The position numbers and the translations under genes are program-made. Positions 61,840 to 64,000 of a stretch of DNA of 64,000 bases are shown here, piece by piece (the first letter of the stretch is position 1; each line of letters begins with the position of its first letter). Where the stretch lies: positions 62,001-126,000 of the forward strand of contig NZ_BAGB01000061.1 in the NCBI RefSeq assembly GCF_000308615.1, in the 5' to 3' direction. Under the pieces are notes generated by a model, which was given only the letters and a program-made list of their open reading frames with translations, made no database searches and was not told where the DNA came from. Origin of the DNA: Nocardia jiangxiensis NBRC 101359. GTDB lineage: Bacteria > Actinomycetota > Actinomycetes > Mycobacteriales > Mycobacteriaceae.

Positions 61840-62235
61840 CGAAGACTCCCTTGGGCAAAACTGAACACACGCGCCTCGCCTGCGCGGGCCGCTCAACGGG
61901 TTACGGATCCTCGCTGATCGGACCGGACCCGTGCCCGGTCGACCCGTTCAACCTTCCTCAATATAGAAGGTTTCCAGGGGTGGCGACCGAGTTCAGCGTG
62001 GTTTTACGGACTGACGGAATGTTTTGTTACCCCCTTGGAACCAGGCTGCGATCCAATGGACATCAGTCCCATCATCCCGCCGGAAAATGAGACGAGTCGG
62101 TGATCGGGCCGAAGTTCCAGTGAACCACGGATTCGGCTCCGAATCTCTGTGGCGGATCCCACACGCCCCGGAGATTCGCCGGTTCGATCAATGAACGACA
62201 CCCGGGGGCAACCGGCCCGACCGTAGCCTTGACAG
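61840..62235. promoter_or_regulatory. 396-base divergent control region with an AACCTTC inverted repeat
   Basis: This region separates the TetR-like gene from the phosphatase gene and is less GC-rich than its flanks. At 61950-61972 an inverted repeat AACCTTC-N9-GAAGGTT encloses the AT-rich centre CTCAATATA, which looks like an operator. TTGACA at 62230-62235 directly abuts the phosphatase ATG and is more likely coding-edge coincidence than a -35 box. No gene is supported inside. Confidence 0.45.
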
Positions 62236-62982
62236 ATGAATACCGCGCGTCCAGACCATTTTCTGATCTCCGGTACCTTCAACTACCGCGACGTGGGCCG
62301 ACTTCACACGGCGCGCGGACGCAAACTACGCAGCGGGGTGCTGTTGCGCTCGGCACATCTGTGCCGAGTCGACGCGCGAGGCCGGGAAACATTGCGTGAA
62401 CTCGGTGTGCGTACCGTGCACGATCTGCGCGGACCACGGGAGATCGACCATCTGGGCGCCGATGTCCTGCCCGAGGGCGTTCGCCTGCGGCTGACCCCGT
62501 TCAACTCGGCCATCGACGGACAGCCGCCGCACGAGGCGGCCGCGGAGCGCGACGGACTCGCCGAGATGCTCGAGGTCTACCGATCGTTCCCCGGCATGTC
62601 CGAGGCGCATCTGGCCTTGCTGGCCATCACCGAATCGATCCTGCGCGGTCACGGCGCGGTGCTGGTGCACTGCGCCGCGGGCAAGGATCGCACCGGCTGG
62701 GCGATCGCCACCCTGCTGCGGGCGATCGGTGTGGCCGAAGCCGACATCCTGGCCGACTTCCTGCTCAGCAATCATGCGGCCGAGGCCCTGGCCGCCGATG
62801 TGCACCGCAATTCCGGTGGCCGCCTTCGCCTTCCGCCCGAGGTGCTCGGCGTCCGACCGGAATACCTCGCCGCCGGCACGGATTCGATGCACGACCTGCA
62901 CACCGACCTGAACGGGTACTTCACCGCCATCGGCCTCACCGAGGACGTGCGTACCCGGCTGAGTGAGCGCCTGCTCGAGTGA
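62236..62982 (+). CDS. PtpB-type protein tyrosine/phosphoinositide phosphatase
   Basis: This 248-residue phosphatase has the P-loop VLVHCAAGKDRTGWAIATLL (Cys about 143), the HCxxGKDRTG form typical of PtpB/LipA-like enzymes that act on phosphotyrosine and phosphoinositides. Supporting motifs are ISGTFNYRDVGRLHTARGRK at the N-terminus and VRTVHDLRGPREIDHLGAD (general acid region). It lacks a signal peptide. The ATG has no clear ribosome site. The gene ends 13 bases before the stop of the convergent GST-like gene. Confidence 0.9.
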   Translation: MNTARPDHFLISGTFNYRDVGRLHTARGRKLRSGVLLRSAHLCRVDARGRETLRELGVRTVHDLRGPREIDHLGADVLPEGVRLRLTPFNSAIDGQPPHEAAAERDGLAEMLEVYRSFPGMSEAHLALLAITESILRGHGAVLVHCAAGKDRTGWAIATLLRAIGVAEADILADFLLSNHAAEALAADVHRNSGGRLRLPPEVLGVRPEYLAAGTDSMHDLHTDLNGYFTAIGLTEDVRTRLSERLLE

Positions 62983-62995
62983 GCCCGGCGATCGG

Positions 62996-64000
62996 TCAGA
63001 TCGCGAACTGGTCCGTGACCTGCTCGGCGGGACGCGGCGGGGGCGGCGGGGTGCCGTCGCCGAACGGGGTGCCGGGCAGGGTCTCGCGGCCGTGCGGGAT
63101 GAGCCAGCCGGACAGCTCGGGGCCCTTGGGCACGATCCCGGTCGGATTGATGTCGGTGTGAACCATGTAGTAGTGCTGTTTGATCTGAGTGAAGTCGATG
63201 GTGTCGCCGAAACCCGGGGTCTGGAACAGATCGCGGGCGTAGGCCCACAGCACCGGCATCTCGGTCAGCTTGGTCCGATTGCATTTGAAATGCCCGTGGT
63301 AGACCGCATCGAAGCGGGCCAGCGTGGTGAACAGCCGCACATCGGCCTCGGTGATGGCCTCGCCGACCAGATAGCGCCGGTCGGACAGCCGCTCGGAAAG
63401 CCAGTCGAGGGCGGTGAACAGCCGGTCGTAGGCCGCATCGTAGGAATCCTGGTCACCGGCGAACCCGCACCGGTAGACGCCGTTGTTGACCTCGGTGTAG
63501 ACGCGCCGGTTCACCTGGTCGATCTCGGCGCGCAGCGGTTCGGGATACAGCTGCGGCGCCCCCGGGCGGTGGTGCCGCACCCACTCGGTGGAGAAGTCGA
63601 GGGTGATCTGCGCGTAGTCGTTGGTGACGACCTGCCCGGTCGGCACGTCCACCACCGCGGGCACCGTGATACCGCGAGGATAGCCCGGGAAACGCGCCAG
63701 ATACGCATCGCGCAGGAAGTGCACGCCCAGCACCGGGTCGACACCGCCGGGATCCAGATCGAAGGTCCAGCTGCGCTGGTCGTGCGTGGGACCGCACAAC
63801 CCCAGCGAGAGCGCATCCTCGAGGCCCAGCAGCCGCCGCACGATCAACGTCCGATTCGCCCACGGACAGGCCCGCGCCGCGACCAGCCGATAACGTCCCG
63901 GCTCGACCGGATACCCGTCGCGGCCGTCGGCCGTGATGCGGGTGGTGATGTAGTTGGTGTCCCGCTCGTATGCGCCGGGCTCGATATAACCGGCCGTCTC
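62996..64000 (-). CDS. Glutathionyl-hydroquinone-reductase-like GST (ECM4/YqjG family), 5' end outside window
   Basis: About 334 residues are visible; the start lies beyond 64000. The active-site motif ARACPWANRTLIVRRLLGLE contains the CPWA cysteine typical of this Xi-class GST family, preceded by PVEPGRYRLVAA. The helical C-terminal domain has VNNGVYRCGFAGDQDSYDAA and DVRLFTTLARFDAVYHGHFK, both diagnostic. The family reduces glutathionylated hydroquinones. Nocardia-like bacteria use mycothiol in place of glutathione, so the true co-thiol here is probably mycothiol (inference). Confidence 0.88.
   Translation of the reverse strand, partial: ETAGYIEPGAYERDTNYITTRITADGRDGYPVEPGRYRLVAARACPWANRTLIVRRLLGLEDALSLGLCGPTHDQRSWTFDLDPGGVDPVLGVHFLRDAYLARFPGYPRGITVPAVVDVPTGQVVTNDYAQITLDFSTEWVRHHRPGAPQLYPEPLRAEIDQVNRRVYTEVNNGVYRCGFAGDQDSYDAAYDRLFTALDWLSERLSDRRYLVGEAITEADVRLFTTLARFDAVYHGHFKCNRTKLTEMPVLWAYARDLFQTPGFGDTIDFTQIKQHYYMVHTDINPTGIVPKGPELSGWLIPHGRETLPGTPFGDGTPPPPPRPAEQVTDQFAI

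Noticed and set aside
61980..62100. 15-codon frame starting MDISPII as a third MD peptide
   Set aside because: It is too short, has no ribosome site and contains Pro/Glu/Asn unlike the two hydrophobic peptides.

Overview
The window is high-GC actinobacterial DNA, very probably from Nocardia or a close relative in the Mycobacteriales. It carries the coenzyme F420 genes fbiA and fbiB, a WhiB2-type iron-sulfur regulator, the rhamnosyl linker genes of the mycolyl-arabinogalactan wall (wbbL, rmlD), a LytR-CpsA-Psr ligase, a TIGR03089 protein and type VII secretion substrates with an EspG chaperone. From memory, the order fbiB-fbiA-whiB2-metallopeptidase-DUF3499-manB-SIS-manA, then manC-wbbL-rmlD-LCP-TIGR03089, follows the Rv3253-Rv3268 region of Mycobacterium tuberculosis. 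No rRNA, tRNA, CRISPR array, transposase or phage gene was recognised. Genes are dense and often overlap by 1-16 bases.

Layout. 1-3231: end of a DctA-type transporter, then a leftward fbiA-fbiB-NUDIX operon. 3232-4062: regulatory region with a perfect LexA-type box, then whiB2. 4235-9167: metallopeptidase-like gene, DUF3499 gene and the mannose-supply genes manB, SIS and manA. 9261-12541: cation efflux protein, FAD oxidoreductase, and a TetR regulator with three operator-like repeats. 12603-17882: leftward GDP-mannose/rhamnose linker genes, divergent from LCP and TIGR03089. 18177-22034: P450, carboxylesterase, Rdx-family and YchJ-like proteins.

22128-33486 is the most unusual block. A two-gene SMC/Rad50-like ATPase operon diverges from a four-gene SWIM(DUF5691 fusion)-MoxR ATPase-DUF5682-VWA operon that resembles the uncharacterised E. 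coli yehLMPQ set. Tiny genes for 31- and 38-residue hydrophobic peptides lie at both edges.

33654-45009: ABC exporter, Ser/Thr kinase, endonuclease IV, an alkylsulfatase-like TauD enzyme, a CoA-transferase/HMG-CoA-lyase pair, and a TetR-FAD monooxygenase pair with a double palindromic operator over the monooxygenase start. 45294-52428: small envelope proteins, an acyl-CoA dehydrogenase pair, a secreted protein, a bidirectional terminator, a DEAD-box helicase and a nitrilase-fold amidase. 52437-56275: phosphoribosyltransferase, then a leftward operon of hydrolase, WXG-like, PPE-like and EspG genes without any ESX core. 56564-64000: a TM0106-type nuclease-helicase whose catalytic motifs are largely eroded, a PLP deaminase/aldolase, a TetR-like protein without a visible helix-turn-helix, a PtpB-type phosphatase, and a glutathionyl-hydroquinone-reductase-like gene cut by the window edge.
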